Source: PWHW01 sp964435025 (GTDB lineage: Bacteria > Patescibacteriota > Minisyncoccia > Minisyncoccales > PWPS01). From it: a stretch of DNA of 33,571 nucleotides. The stretch lies in assembly GCA_964435025.1 (NCBI GenBank), contig CAYSXL010000003.1, forward strand, positions 1 to 33,571. Direction: 5' to 3'. Positions 22,965-30,693 of this stretch are shown here, piece by piece. The notes under the pieces were generated by a model that saw nothing but the letters and a program-made list of their open reading frames with translations, was not told the DNA's origin and searched no databases. The number at the start of each line of letters is the position of its first letter. Position 1 is the stretch's first letter. The translations under genes were made by a program, and so were the position numbers.

Positions 22965-24035
22965 ATGAATATAGTGGAATCAATTCAAAAAGCGAGAGAG
23001 GGTGGTCTTAGCGATGAGAAGATACTTGAGGAAATAGCAAGACAAAATCCCCAAAAAAAAGAAGCTTTTGAAAAAGCAAAAAGGGAAGGGTTTTCTTCTG
23101 CTCAAATATTAAATGAAATGATAGAGCAGAACAGCAAGGAAGAAAAAGAAGAGTCACCTCCGAGAAGAAGAACGGTAGAAATGGAGGCTCCCGTGCAGGA
23201 TGAGGACGGTACCCGGCCCCGACCGCAAGAAGAAAAAGTGGTGCCGGGAAATATTCCTCCGCGTCCCACAGAGGAGTCAAAATTATGGGTGCGAATCTTT
23301 ATTACTCTGGGGCTTGTTACCCTTACCTCCTTTGCTCTTACAATACTCTACAGGACATTCTTTATTCCTACGCTCGAACCTATAAGCCCACAAGTGATAG
23401 AGAAAGAGGTGCGCATACCGAAAGCTGAACCACCCTTATTGGAGCTCTATCCGGAGAAAGACGATGTGCAGAGGTTTGCCATTTCCATTAAAGAGGAATA
23501 CCTAATGAACTTAAGAAGAATATTGAGAGAAGAAAGAGGAGGGGAAATTATTCGGCTTATCATCGAAGACCAAAGAGAAGAAGTAAGAGAATCCCGTGTA
23601 GCTACACTTTATGATTTTTTCTCCGCATTCAATATTGAATATCCGGAAGAGTTTTTTGAAAAAATAAGTGAAAATTTTACTCTTCTCGTTTATACAAAGG
23701 AAACACCGAGTGCCTTGGGATTTATAACATCATTTGATAAAGATGACAGAGAGGGTGTGGAGTGGACGGTTATGAGGCCGTGGGAAGAAACTATGGAGGA
23801 GGATTTCTTGGGATTTTTTGAATTCTGGGGAGAAGATATCGAAGTAACGGAGGAAGATTTCAATAACGAAGATTATTACGGCGACAGGTCCAGGTCGGAT
23901 TCGATTCGCTACAGGGAAGGAGAGGAAAATATAGGAATTTATTATTCACTAATGGATGACAGCCTTATTTTTGCAACATCCAAGGAAGCCATAAAAGAGA
24001 TTATTGATAGATACCATAAGTTTAAAGAATTTTAA
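22965..24035 (+). CDS. Bitopic membrane protein with SIQKAR-type module and extracytoplasmic domain
   Basis: 356 residues, function unknown. The N-terminal module (3-55: VESIQKAREGGLSDEKILEEI and QNP, then a QILNEMIEQN half) is paralogous to that of the preceding gene. A Pro/Arg-rich linker and one transmembrane helix (about 107-131) follow. The roughly 225-residue domain beyond it should lie outside the membrane. That domain starts PKAEPPLLELYPEKDDVQRF, contains a helical segment LMNLRRILREERGGEIIRL, and ends in an acidic region with repeated Asp/Glu/Tyr. I see no catalytic motif. It is 1 nt from the upstream gene and 2 nt from the DksA-like gene. Confidence 0.7.
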   Translation: MNIVESIQKAREGGLSDEKILEEIARQNPQKKEAFEKAKREGFSSAQILNEMIEQNSKEEKEESPPRRRTVEMEAPVQDEDGTRPRPQEEKVVPGNIPPRPTEESKLWVRIFITLGLVTLTSFALTILYRTFFIPTLEPISPQVIEKEVRIPKAEPPLLELYPEKDDVQRFAISIKEEYLMNLRRILREERGGEIIRLIIEDQREEVRESRVATLYDFFSAFNIEYPEEFFEKISENFTLLVYTKETPSALGFITSFDKDDREGVEWTVMRPWEETMEEDFLGFFEFWGEDIEVTEEDFNNEDYYGDRSRSDSIRYREGEENIGIYYSLMDDSLIFATSKEAIKEIIDRYHKFKEF

Positions 24036-24037
24036 AA

Positions 24038-24394
24038 ATGGATAAAAAAAATTACGAGGAAATAAGGAAGAAGCTTGAAGAAAACAAGAAATCTTTAGAA
24101 GAAATGCTGGAAAAGTTCGCAAAGGAAGACTCCCTCCCGGAAGGTGACTGGGATACGATCTTCCCTCACGTTGAGGGGAGTAATATAGAAGAGAAGGCGG
24201 ACGAAGTTGAAGAGTACTCCTCCCTTCTTCCCGTGGAGCACGCTTTAGAAACAAAACTTAAAAATGTAAATGATGCTCTGGCGAAAATAGAGAGTGGCGA
24301 GTACGGGAAATGTGAAAAATGCGGAAAAGATATCTCCTACGAAAAACTAAAAATCGTTCCGGAAACAAAAAACTGCAAAGAATGCAGTCAATAA
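24038..24394 (+). CDS. DksA/TraR family C4 zinc-finger protein
   Basis: A 118-residue protein with an N-terminal coiled-coil hairpin and a C-terminal four-cysteine zinc finger: C92-x2-C95 in GKCEKCGKDI, C113-x2-C116 in NCKECSQ. DksA/TraR proteins enter the RNA polymerase secondary channel and modulate initiation. The ALAKIESGEYGKCEKCG junction is typical. It lacks the long insertion of E. coli DksA and is closer to short TraR-like forms. It is the last gene of the coiled-coil operon and may be carried along without functional linkage. Confidence 0.88.
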   Translation: MDKKNYEEIRKKLEENKKSLEEMLEKFAKEDSLPEGDWDTIFPHVEGSNIEEKADEVEEYSSLLPVEHALETKLKNVNDALAKIESGEYGKCEKCGKDISYEKLKIVPETKNCKECSQ

Positions 24395-24424
24395 TAGCTA
24401 AGCAATAACCGTTGATAAGGTAAT

Positions 24425-24459
24425 TATAGACCATAAATCATAGGTCATAACCCATATCA
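24425..24459. repeat. Degenerate 7-bp-period repeat, core CATANNN
   Basis: TATAGAC, CATAAAT, CATAGGT, CATAACC, CATATCA in exact 7-bp steps between the DksA-like gene and the M23 gene. The minus-strand M23 stop codon (24457-24459) lies in the last unit. Confidence 0.55.
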
Positions 24460-25500
24460 CGGTCTGGCTCCCGTGGGTAAGTGAGAGAAGGGATTGCGAA
24501 TACTTAAAGAGAGTACATCAAAGTGGAGATGACATCCTGTGCGTCCTACGGTTCGGCCGGTGTTACCTACTGTTCCTATTTGCTGTCCTCCACCAACATA
24601 CTCGCCGGTGTTGACATAGATGCTTTCCATGTGTGCGTAAAGAATTACTGTGCTTCCGTGGTCTATTTTTACGAAATCTCCGGCAGGCCAAGTTCCTCTT
24701 CCTACTTGGACCACCTTTCCCGATGCGGAAGAAAGAAGAGGAGAGCCACACGCGTTGGCAATATCCACTGCGTTGTAAGAGTGTACTCCTTGAGATATTA
24801 CTCCTCCGGGAACAGGGTTAATAAATGAAGAGGAGGAGGTTCTTCGGGGAGAGGGTTGTGCCACTCTTGGTGCGGGGGGCGGCTCTCCCCCGGGAACGAT
24901 AAGCCTTTCCCCCGCGGTAATCTTATTATCTTTTATAGTATTAAGAGAGACGATATCCTCTGTTTTTGCTTTATGTATTTTTGCGATACGGCTAACGGTA
25001 TCCCCTCTTTCAACATAGTAAATAACACCTGTTGTGGGAAGAATAAGTAGCTCGTCACCTTTTTTTAGGGTGTCGTTTTTTATATCGTTCGCCCATTTTA
25101 TAGTGTCCGTGCTGACATTGTATTTTTCTGCTATACTGTCAATACGTTCTCCCTCTCTAACCCTGTGGGATATTATATCGTCTCTTTCTTCAAATCCCCT
25201 GACGCCTAAAACGGAGGTCTCTACGAAGGATGGAGGGGAGTCGGCGAGAATATAATTATTATTGGAAAAGATTAGGCTTCCCGTATGATCCGGAGCGTTT
25301 TCGGAGGACAGAAAAAGGCTTCCGTTGGAAAGATAGGGTGCGCTCTCCTCTTCCGGGATAAAAAAAGTATCGTAAATTGCGAAATAAAAAGAAGAAAGGA
25401 GAAAAAAGAAAACAAAAAGAAGAAGGAGGTTGCCTTCTTGTTTTCTTCTTTTATGACCCGCTTTTTCAGTAAAAAAGCTTCTTATCTTAGAAGTACGAAT
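24457..25500 (-). CDS. LysM-LysM-M23 peptidoglycan endopeptidase with no canonical start codon
   Basis: I translated the minus strand by hand: one frame is open from a TAA at 25507-25509 to the TGA at 24457, about 347 codons. Order: basic N-terminus (TSKIRSFF, HKRRKQEG), a transmembrane helix (about 24-42), a linker, LysM1 (near GERIDSIAEKYNVSTDTIKW), LysM2 (YYVERGDTVSRIAKIHKAK), a Pro-rich linker, and an M23 domain. The M23 zinc ligands are H and D in GVHSYNAVDIA and HLH in GCHLHFDV. Such proteins cut peptidoglycan crosslinks in the envelope. The frame has no ATG, GTG or TTG until a GTG at 24864, which would remove the membrane helix and both LysM domains. The start shown is ATT at 25500; ATA at 25485 is also possible, as is an upstream frameshift or sequence error. 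Confidence 0.8.
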   Translation of the reverse strand: MRTSKIRSFFTEKAGHKRRKQEGNLLLLFVFFFLLSSFYFAIYDTFFIPEEESAPYLSNGSLFLSSENAPDHTGSLIFSNNNYILADSPPSFVETSVLGVRGFEERDDIISHRVREGERIDSIAEKYNVSTDTIKWANDIKNDTLKKGDELLILPTTGVIYYVERGDTVSRIAKIHKAKTEDIVSLNTIKDNKITAGERLIVPGGEPPPAPRVAQPSPRRTSSSSFINPVPGGVISQGVHSYNAVDIANACGSPLLSSASGKVVQVGRGTWPAGDFVKIDHGSTVILYAHMESIYVNTGEYVGGGQQIGTVGNTGRTVGRTGCHLHFDVLSLSIRNPFSHLPTGARP

Positions 25501-25676
25501 AGTCGGTTAAATTAAATTACAATAACCCCTTCTATCTCTTATATCGTACCAAAAAACGCTAAAAAGTCAATGAATTTGAAAATTTTTGAGGAGATGTTTC
25601 CGTACAGGGGTATTTGGCGCAAGGCTATAAGGACAAGGAAGCGCATTCTAAAAAATAAAAAATACGGCTATAGGTA

Positions 25677-26513
25677 ATGAAGAAAGAAGAAATAGAAAAA
25701 ATTTTTGAGGAGTGGTCCCTTTCCCCCCGCAAGTCCTTGGGACAGAATTTTCTTGTAAACGAAAGTGTCTTGGAGAAGGTGGTAAAGGCGGGAGATGTGG
25801 GCAAAGGAGATGTTGTTATCGAAGTGGGGGCCGGAATAGGTGTACTTACAAAAGCTTTAGCCGGAAAAGCAAAGAAAGTTATTGCGCTGGAAAAAGACAA
25901 AAATTTGATTCCTTTATTGGAGATGCAGTTAGGGAATTTTCCCAACGTGGAAATAATAAATGAGGATGTCTTGTCTTATAAGGTGAAAGAAAAAGACTAT
26001 AAAATAATTGCGAACATCCCCTACTACATCACTTCTCCGATAATAAGGAAGTTTTTGGAAGCGGAACACCCTCCATCTCTTCTTGTTCTCACAATACAAA
26101 AAGAAGTGGCGGAGAGAATAAAAGCAAAACCTCCGAAAATGAACCTTCTCGCCGTTTCTGTTCAGCTTTACTCCGATGTAGAGATTATTTCCAACATTTC
26201 TCCTGCCGCCTTTTACCCCTCTCCCGGTGTCACTTCCTCGATTATAAAAATAAAGCCCTTTCTCGGCGGTGAAGCAAAAGACAAAAAGTTCAGAAAAGCG
26301 TTTTTCCGGATTGCACGGGCGGGTTTTTCTTCTCCCAGAAAACAGCTTAAAAATAATCTCGGTTTGCTTGACAAAGGGGATAGAAAAGAAATAGAATCAA
26401 ATAAAGAAAATGTCGTAAAAGCAATGAAGGATACGGGAATAACCCCTCAAAGAAGGGCGGAAACCTTAAATATAGAAGAATGGAAAATTCTGGCAAAAAA
26501 AATAAAGGAATGA
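25677..26513 (+). CDS. rsmA: 16S rRNA (adenine1518/1519-N6) dimethyltransferase
   Basis: A 278-residue KsgA/RsmA enzyme that dimethylates two adjacent adenines in helix 45 of 16S rRNA late in 30S assembly, using SAM. Motifs: LGQNFLVNESVLEKVV, SAM-binding VVIEVGAGIGVLTKALA, acidic VIALEKDK, and catalytic NIPYYITSPI (N-[IL]-P-Y-Y). The C-terminal helical domain contains RAGFSSPRKQLKNNL. Length is normal. It overlaps the next gene through ATGA at 26510. Confidence 0.97.
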   Translation: MKKEEIEKIFEEWSLSPRKSLGQNFLVNESVLEKVVKAGDVGKGDVVIEVGAGIGVLTKALAGKAKKVIALEKDKNLIPLLEMQLGNFPNVEIINEDVLSYKVKEKDYKIIANIPYYITSPIIRKFLEAEHPPSLLVLTIQKEVAERIKAKPPKMNLLAVSVQLYSDVEIISNISPAAFYPSPGVTSSIIKIKPFLGGEAKDKKFRKAFFRIARAGFSSPRKQLKNNLGLLDKGDRKEIESNKENVVKAMKDTGITPQRRAETLNIEEWKILAKKIKE

Positions 26514-27193
26514 CTTCCGATGATAAGAAAAAGCTGGCAATAAGCATCTTTATGGTGTTTGCGCTGATGTTTATTTCTTACTGGAGGTTTTTGAATCAGG
26601 AAACTCCCGAACTTTCTTTTTCCGTGTCCGAAAATAGCGGTGACCAAATTCCATCCGTAGAAGAGCTATTTTCTTTGGAATATATGGAGGAGGCAATGCC
26701 GAGTGAGGAGGATATTTTTTTCGAGGATGAAGATGAAAAAAGAAAATATGTAAGAAAAGAAATAAACGGCAAGATAACCTTTGATATTCCCTCTTCTTGG
26801 GAAGAAATGGAAGCGGAAAAGATAGAAAACCTAAGCGAACAAATAGAAGCCGTGTTTCTCGCGCGTTCCCGGTACGGTTTTCACGGGGCAACGTTTCCGG
26901 TAGTAAAGATTGATGCGGAAAATGCAAGCGATGCCATTGAAAAATTAAAAGATGTATCCGAGGAGAAAGGAGGAGTGGAGGTGGAGGTCTTGGAAAAAGA
27001 AGAAAAAGAAGAAAAATATTCTCTAAAAATACTTTATACCACGAAAGAGGGACAGCGATCCCTTTCTAAAAACAAGCTCTTTTCGGTAGGCGGCGAATAT
27101 TACCTTTTTTCGGTGATCGCGCTGGAAGAAGGATTTGAAAACATATCTTCTCAGGTGGATCACATACTTGCCTCTATTCAAATAAAAGAATAA
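26510..27193 (+). CDS. Membrane-anchored protein of unknown function (possible DcrB/PsbP-like fold)
   Basis: About 227 residues from the ATG that overlaps the rsmA stop codon as ATGA. An in-frame ATG at 26480 would add ten residues and overlap rsmA by 34 nt. One N-terminal membrane helix (KKLAISIFMVFALMFISYW) is followed by an acidic linker and a soluble domain of about 140 residues. The domain starts GKITFDIPSSWEEME and ends FENISSQVDHILASIQI. A beta-rich domain opening FxxP-x-x-W and closing I-L-x-S-I resembles DcrB/PsbP-type periplasmic proteins, but this is a weak likeness. It lies 39 nt before the pilin-like gene, and any functional link is unknown. Confidence 0.6.
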   Translation: MTSDDKKKLAISIFMVFALMFISYWRFLNQETPELSFSVSENSGDQIPSVEELFSLEYMEEAMPSEEDIFFEDEDEKRKYVRKEINGKITFDIPSSWEEMEAEKIENLSEQIEAVFLARSRYGFHGATFPVVKIDAENASDAIEKLKDVSEEKGGVEVEVLEKEEKEEKYSLKILYTTKEGQRSLSKNKLFSVGGEYYLFSVIALEEGFENISSQVDHILASIQIKE

Positions 27194-27232
27194 TTATGTT
27201 AATCTGATAGAATTATGTTTCTATTTTAGGAT

Positions 27233-28072
27233 ATGAAAAAACAAGCCGGTATTATTTTTCTCCTTAGTTTTTTTCTTTTGTTTTTAGCGGGAAGCGCTAT
27301 TGCGACAGAAGTAAACTGGCCTTCCGCCCCTCTTACGGGAGCGGATCTTAACGAGGACTCTGAATTTCACGATTTTATTGCCTACGCTTACGGGTGGGGA
27401 ATAGGAATAGGAGGGTTGCTTACCTTTGCGATGATAGTCGTTGGAGGTTTTGAGTGGATGATATCCGAGGGGAATCCCCAAAAGACGGGGGCGGCAAAAA
27501 ACAGGATACAGTCCGCTCTCTTGGGATTGGTCTTACTTCTTTCCTCTTTTGTTATTTTAAACACGATTAATCCTCAAATAACGAAATTAAGGAGACTTCC
27601 ACCGCTTTGGGACACAATAACTTTTATGAGCATAATGCCCGATGAAGAAACACTGGACGAGCCCCCCTGCGCTTTTGCCGTTCTCTACGAGGAGGAAAAC
27701 TATCAGGGAGCTTCTACGGGGAGATTAGCTCCCGGGAAAGAGTATGAAGAAGAGTTCGAGTACGGTTCGGGGAGAGGGTACAGACAGATGACAGGAGAAG
27801 AGGCACTGAGGTTTAACCAGCAAGGAGGCGGAGATACGTTTGAAGGGAAAGAAGTTTTAGACGGAAGCTATGTAGAGGGTACATCTTGTGCCTTGACTCT
27901 TTATTACGAGGGAGGGAGTTGGTTTTGGAGCAGGGAGGCTTGCGGAAGAGTTTTAACGGGAGTATCACTTTCTTCTTCCAGATTTGAAGACCACCTGCAA
28001 ATTGATGAAGGTGAAGATGAAGATATTACATGCTATACGGTGGATGATATGTCCGGGTATAAAAGAGAATAG
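27233..28072 (+). CDS. VirB2/TrbC-like pilin fused to a C-terminal extracellular domain
   Basis: 279 residues. Residues 1-115 have pilin architecture: signal peptide (about 1-24), then two hydrophobic helices (about 52-72 and 92-110) around the turn MISEGNPQKTGAAKNR, like the pilin gene at 10126. Unlike an ordinary VirB2-like pilin it continues for about 165 residues. This part contains Y152-x4-Y157-x-G159 (LYEEENYQG), the signature of beta/gamma-crystallin Greek-key motifs. A second Tyr/Trp-rich block (TLYYEGGSWFW) and a Ser-rich SSSRFEDHLQI segment may be its partner strands. Cysteines at about 144, 217, 235 and 266 could form disulfides. The crystallin assignment is tentative. It starts the T4SS-like gene set, 21 nt before the first VirB6-like gene. 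Confidence 0.65.
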   Translation: MKKQAGIIFLLSFFLLFLAGSAIATEVNWPSAPLTGADLNEDSEFHDFIAYAYGWGIGIGGLLTFAMIVVGGFEWMISEGNPQKTGAAKNRIQSALLGLVLLLSSFVILNTINPQITKLRRLPPLWDTITFMSIMPDEETLDEPPCAFAVLYEEENYQGASTGRLAPGKEYEEEFEYGSGRGYRQMTGEEALRFNQQGGGDTFEGKEVLDGSYVEGTSCALTLYYEGGSWFWSREACGRVLTGVSLSSSRFEDHLQIDEGEDEDITCYTVDDMSGYKRE

Positions 28073-28093
28073 GGAAAAAGGAGAAAATAAAAA

Positions 28094-30205
28094 ATGATTA
28101 TAAAACCAAAACAAAGAAAAATAGCGTTTCTCGGGGGAGTCTCTGCTCTGCTTTTTTTTCTTTCTCCTTCCATAGCCGATGCGGGGTGGGTTTTTGGAGC
28201 GGCACAAACGGCTCTCCAGTCGCTTTCCGAAATAACGGGGCCGCTTTTTTCACTTGTTTTTTATTCCTTTATCGCCGTTTTGGTGGGAGTTGCTCTCCTC
28301 TGGATATCTACAACACTTTTAGACTGGGTTATTGATATTACACCGGAAGCGCTAACCGTGCTTTCGGGGGAAGCGGCAACGGTCGTGCAAGTAGGATGGA
28401 ATTTTACTTCCGGGATAGTGAACATGCTCCTTATGGTTCTGTTTGTTATTGTTGCTATCTCTTTTATCCTTGGAACCGACAGTTACGGGCTTAAAAAAGC
28501 TCTTCCCAAACTTATAATGGTGGCCTTTCTCGTTAATTTTACTCTTCTTTTCGTGGGGATGGGAATTGATATTTCCAATTTTCTCTTTAATTCCATTGCC
28601 AATCAAATGGGGACCGATACGGGAACGATGATAAGGGACGCCATGTACCCCTTAATTGAATTTGGGGAAGGGATATGGATGTGGGCATCGGCATTCCTGA
28701 CAAGACTTGTTCCGAAGATGTTAACACCTTATCTCGGTCTAGCGGTACAGGCGGCATGGCTTCTAAACTTTCAGACCTTTCTCTCTTTGATAATACAGTA
28801 TTTTGTGATGGGAGCTGTTATGATTATGATGTCGGGACTGCTTTTTCTCTTTTTCGCTATCCTCGTAATGAGAATTTTTATAGTCCAAATTTTGGCTATA
28901 CTCTCTCCTATCGCATTTTTTTGCCTGATACTGCCAAGCACCGAAAAATGGTGGAAGAAATGGCTTGAGCATCTTACAGAGTGGCTTCTTTACGGGGTTG
29001 CCTTTATTTTTCTTATTTACGTTGGACTTGCTTTTGCGCCCCTTGTTTTGAATATAACAAGACCGGTTACGGATCATCTTCCTTGGTGGCTTGACTGGTT
29101 TGGAGCGGATGAGTTCCTTCCTTATGTTGTACTTCTTATATATTTTGCGGCTATTTTCTCCGTGTGCCGTAATTTTGTTCCGAGTTTGGCAAAAACGGTC
29201 ATAGAGCAAGGAAAGGCGGCGGTTCTCCAGTCTGTTGCCCCCATGGTCGGAGCGTGGGGAAAGGGAAGCCAGAGATCAGTCAGTAAAAAGGTTAGGGACT
29301 ATGCCTTAGGAGAGACGAAAGACAAGGAAGGAAGTAAAACGACAAGAAAAGACGAGTGGGACAAGGCGGGAATGAGAGATCCTGGAGGAAGTATCGGTGA
29401 GCGAATCAAAAAAGGAGCGCAAAAGACGATAGTGCGGCGCGCGCAAAAAGCGGAGGGGGATGAAAATAAGAGAATTAAAGATGAAAAGAAGAAACTTGAC
29501 GATATGAGCGACGAAGAAGTAGAAGATTACGCCGAGCAGGCAAACAGGTGGAAAAATACCAGCCCCGAGGCCGACATAAGAAGTAAAGCGGCAAGCACGG
29601 TGCCCACTGAGCACAATGACAACAGGTATAAAGATAAAGACAAATGGGAGGAAGCCCGCAAGAAAGCGAAAGAAGGCGGCGTGGAAAAAGATTTCCTGAA
29701 AGCGTACTTTACGAGGTATGCCCAGCATACGAACAAATCTCAAAAAGCGCTTGTGGAAGAGATAAGAAAACTTGCCAAAAAAGACGATGATTACCAGAAG
29801 ATGGCTTCTTCATTTCATAACGCTTATACTTCGAGTGATAAAGGGTACAAGGAAAAAGGAGAAGAAGCATACAAAGCGCTGCTCCAGCAAAGAGATGCCG
29901 GTACGGTGAAAGGCGTCTTAAAGAATGTAAAGGGCGACGAAGGATACAAAGCGGTGGAAGGAATTCTTAAAAAAGAGCTTAAAAGTAGAGGAGAAACCAA
30001 GATTGATGCAAAATCAATGGGAAAAATGCTAAAAGAGCTTGCTCCAACCTTTGCCAAATCGATTGAAAAGAACATAGGAACTGTTATGCTTAACGTGGAT
30101 ATACCTGAAAGTAAAAAGGCCGAGGATAAACCCGAATTTGACAGGAATACTCAAAAAAAACAACCAAACAACAATCGGGGGCCCGAGGATAAACCCGAAT
30201 TCTAA
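28094..30205 (+). CDS. VirB6/TrbL-like polytopic membrane protein with long charged tail (copy 1)
   Basis: 703 residues. An N-terminal signal-like helix ends near ADAGWV. Roughly eight membrane helices lie between 45 and 365, including a conserved-looking IVNMLLMVLFVIVAISFIL followed by a polar loop and LPKLIMVAFLVNFTLLFVGM. From about 375 the protein is a charged cytoplasmic tail of some 330 residues. This is the topology of VirB6/TrbL inner-membrane channel components. The gene at 30694 is a clear paralogue in the membrane part (VNMFFIVVLIVIGLS, LPRLVGVALLINFTPVI). The tail ends with EDKPEF twice, from a direct repeat of about 18 bp (near 30121 and 30185). Role in export or conjugation is inferred. 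Confidence 0.75.
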   Translation: MIIKPKQRKIAFLGGVSALLFFLSPSIADAGWVFGAAQTALQSLSEITGPLFSLVFYSFIAVLVGVALLWISTTLLDWVIDITPEALTVLSGEAATVVQVGWNFTSGIVNMLLMVLFVIVAISFILGTDSYGLKKALPKLIMVAFLVNFTLLFVGMGIDISNFLFNSIANQMGTDTGTMIRDAMYPLIEFGEGIWMWASAFLTRLVPKMLTPYLGLAVQAAWLLNFQTFLSLIIQYFVMGAVMIMMSGLLFLFFAILVMRIFIVQILAILSPIAFFCLILPSTEKWWKKWLEHLTEWLLYGVAFIFLIYVGLAFAPLVLNITRPVTDHLPWWLDWFGADEFLPYVVLLIYFAAIFSVCRNFVPSLAKTVIEQGKAAVLQSVAPMVGAWGKGSQRSVSKKVRDYALGETKDKEGSKTTRKDEWDKAGMRDPGGSIGERIKKGAQKTIVRRAQKAEGDENKRIKDEKKKLDDMSDEEVEDYAEQANRWKNTSPEADIRSKAASTVPTEHNDNRYKDKDKWEEARKKAKEGGVEKDFLKAYFTRYAQHTNKSQKALVEEIRKLAKKDDDYQKMASSFHNAYTSSDKGYKEKGEEAYKALLQQRDAGTVKGVLKNVKGDEGYKAVEGILKKELKSRGETKIDAKSMGKMLKELAPTFAKSIEKNIGTVMLNVDIPESKKAEDKPEFDRNTQKKQPNNNRGPEDKPEF

Positions 30206-30225
30206 AATTAAAGAGGTCAGCAAAG

Positions 30226-30627
30226 ATGTTAAACAAATATACAACGGAAGAATACAGAAAATTATACAGAGAACTTCCGGAAAAGATAAAAGATCTTTTC
30301 TGGGAGGATGATATAGGTGATCGCATTGGTAAAATAGTTGATCGTCATGAACTCAGCGACGTCAAAGAAAAAAAAGTTATCAGGCTTGTTGCTCACATCT
30401 TCTTGGGACTTCTCCCTCCCAAAAATTTAAAAAAAACCGTCTTGGAGGAGATAGATGCCAACCCCGATGACGCTGAAAGAATAATCGCGGATATTAAAAG
30501 GCTTATTATTTTTCCTACAAAACATCTCTTGAAAGAAATCTATGAAGAAGAAGGAGATGAAGGCAAGGGAACTTTTTCTTCACAGAAAGGAGAACCCGGT
30601 GATGCCTACAGAGAACCGATAGAATAA
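30226..30627 (+). CDS. Small cytoplasmic helical protein with DAYREPIE tail (copy 1)
   Basis: 133 residues with no membrane helix or named domain. The middle, IGKIVDRHELSDVKEKKVIR then FLGLLPPKNLKKTVLEE and ERIIADIKRLIIFPTK, aligns with the gene at 32415. Shared positions are I-x-x-I, G-x-L-P-x-x-N-L, AE-x-I and IIF. A disordered linker leads to the C-terminal peptide DAYREPIE. The partner gene ends DAYREPID. Each copy directly follows a VirB6-like gene (here 20 nt). A short conserved C-terminal peptide on a disordered tail usually docks to a partner, so an adaptor role in the secretion machine is inferred. Confidence 0.7.
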   Translation: MLNKYTTEEYRKLYRELPEKIKDLFWEDDIGDRIGKIVDRHELSDVKEKKVIRLVAHIFLGLLPPKNLKKTVLEEIDANPDDAERIIADIKRLIIFPTKHLLKEIYEEEGDEGKGTFSSQKGEPGDAYREPIE

Positions 30628-30632
30628 AAAGT

Positions 30633-30662
30633 TTGACAAGATAAAGGAAAAAAGAATAGAAT
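30633..30662 (+). promoter_or_regulatory. Candidate sigma70 promoter for the second VirB6-like module
   Basis: A perfect TTGACA (30633-30638), an 18-bp spacer and TAGAAT (30657-30662, 5 of 6). It is 31 nt before the ATG at 30694 and is the best-matching promoter in the window. It would let module 2 be expressed separately from module 1. Confidence 0.55.
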
Positions 30663-30693
30663 AGAAAAATAAAGATTCTTAAATAAATATAAA

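Noticed and set aside
24457..24864. Short M23 protein starting at GTG 24864 as the real gene
   Set aside because: It would drop a coherent membrane helix and two LysM domains in the same open frame just upstream.
24523..25515. Plus-strand frames opposite the M23 gene (for example at 24523, 24633, 25034, 25285)
   Set aside because: The minus strand encodes recognisable LysM and M23 motifs over the whole region, so these are shadows.
26480..26509. ATG at 26480 as the start of the membrane-anchored gene
   Set aside because: It would overlap rsmA by 34 nt. The ATGA at 26510 gives a normal coupled start directly before the membrane helix.
27199..27227. Possible promoter (TATTTT -10) before the pilin-fusion gene
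   Set aside because: Both hexamers match poorly, so it is not distinguishable from AT-rich background.
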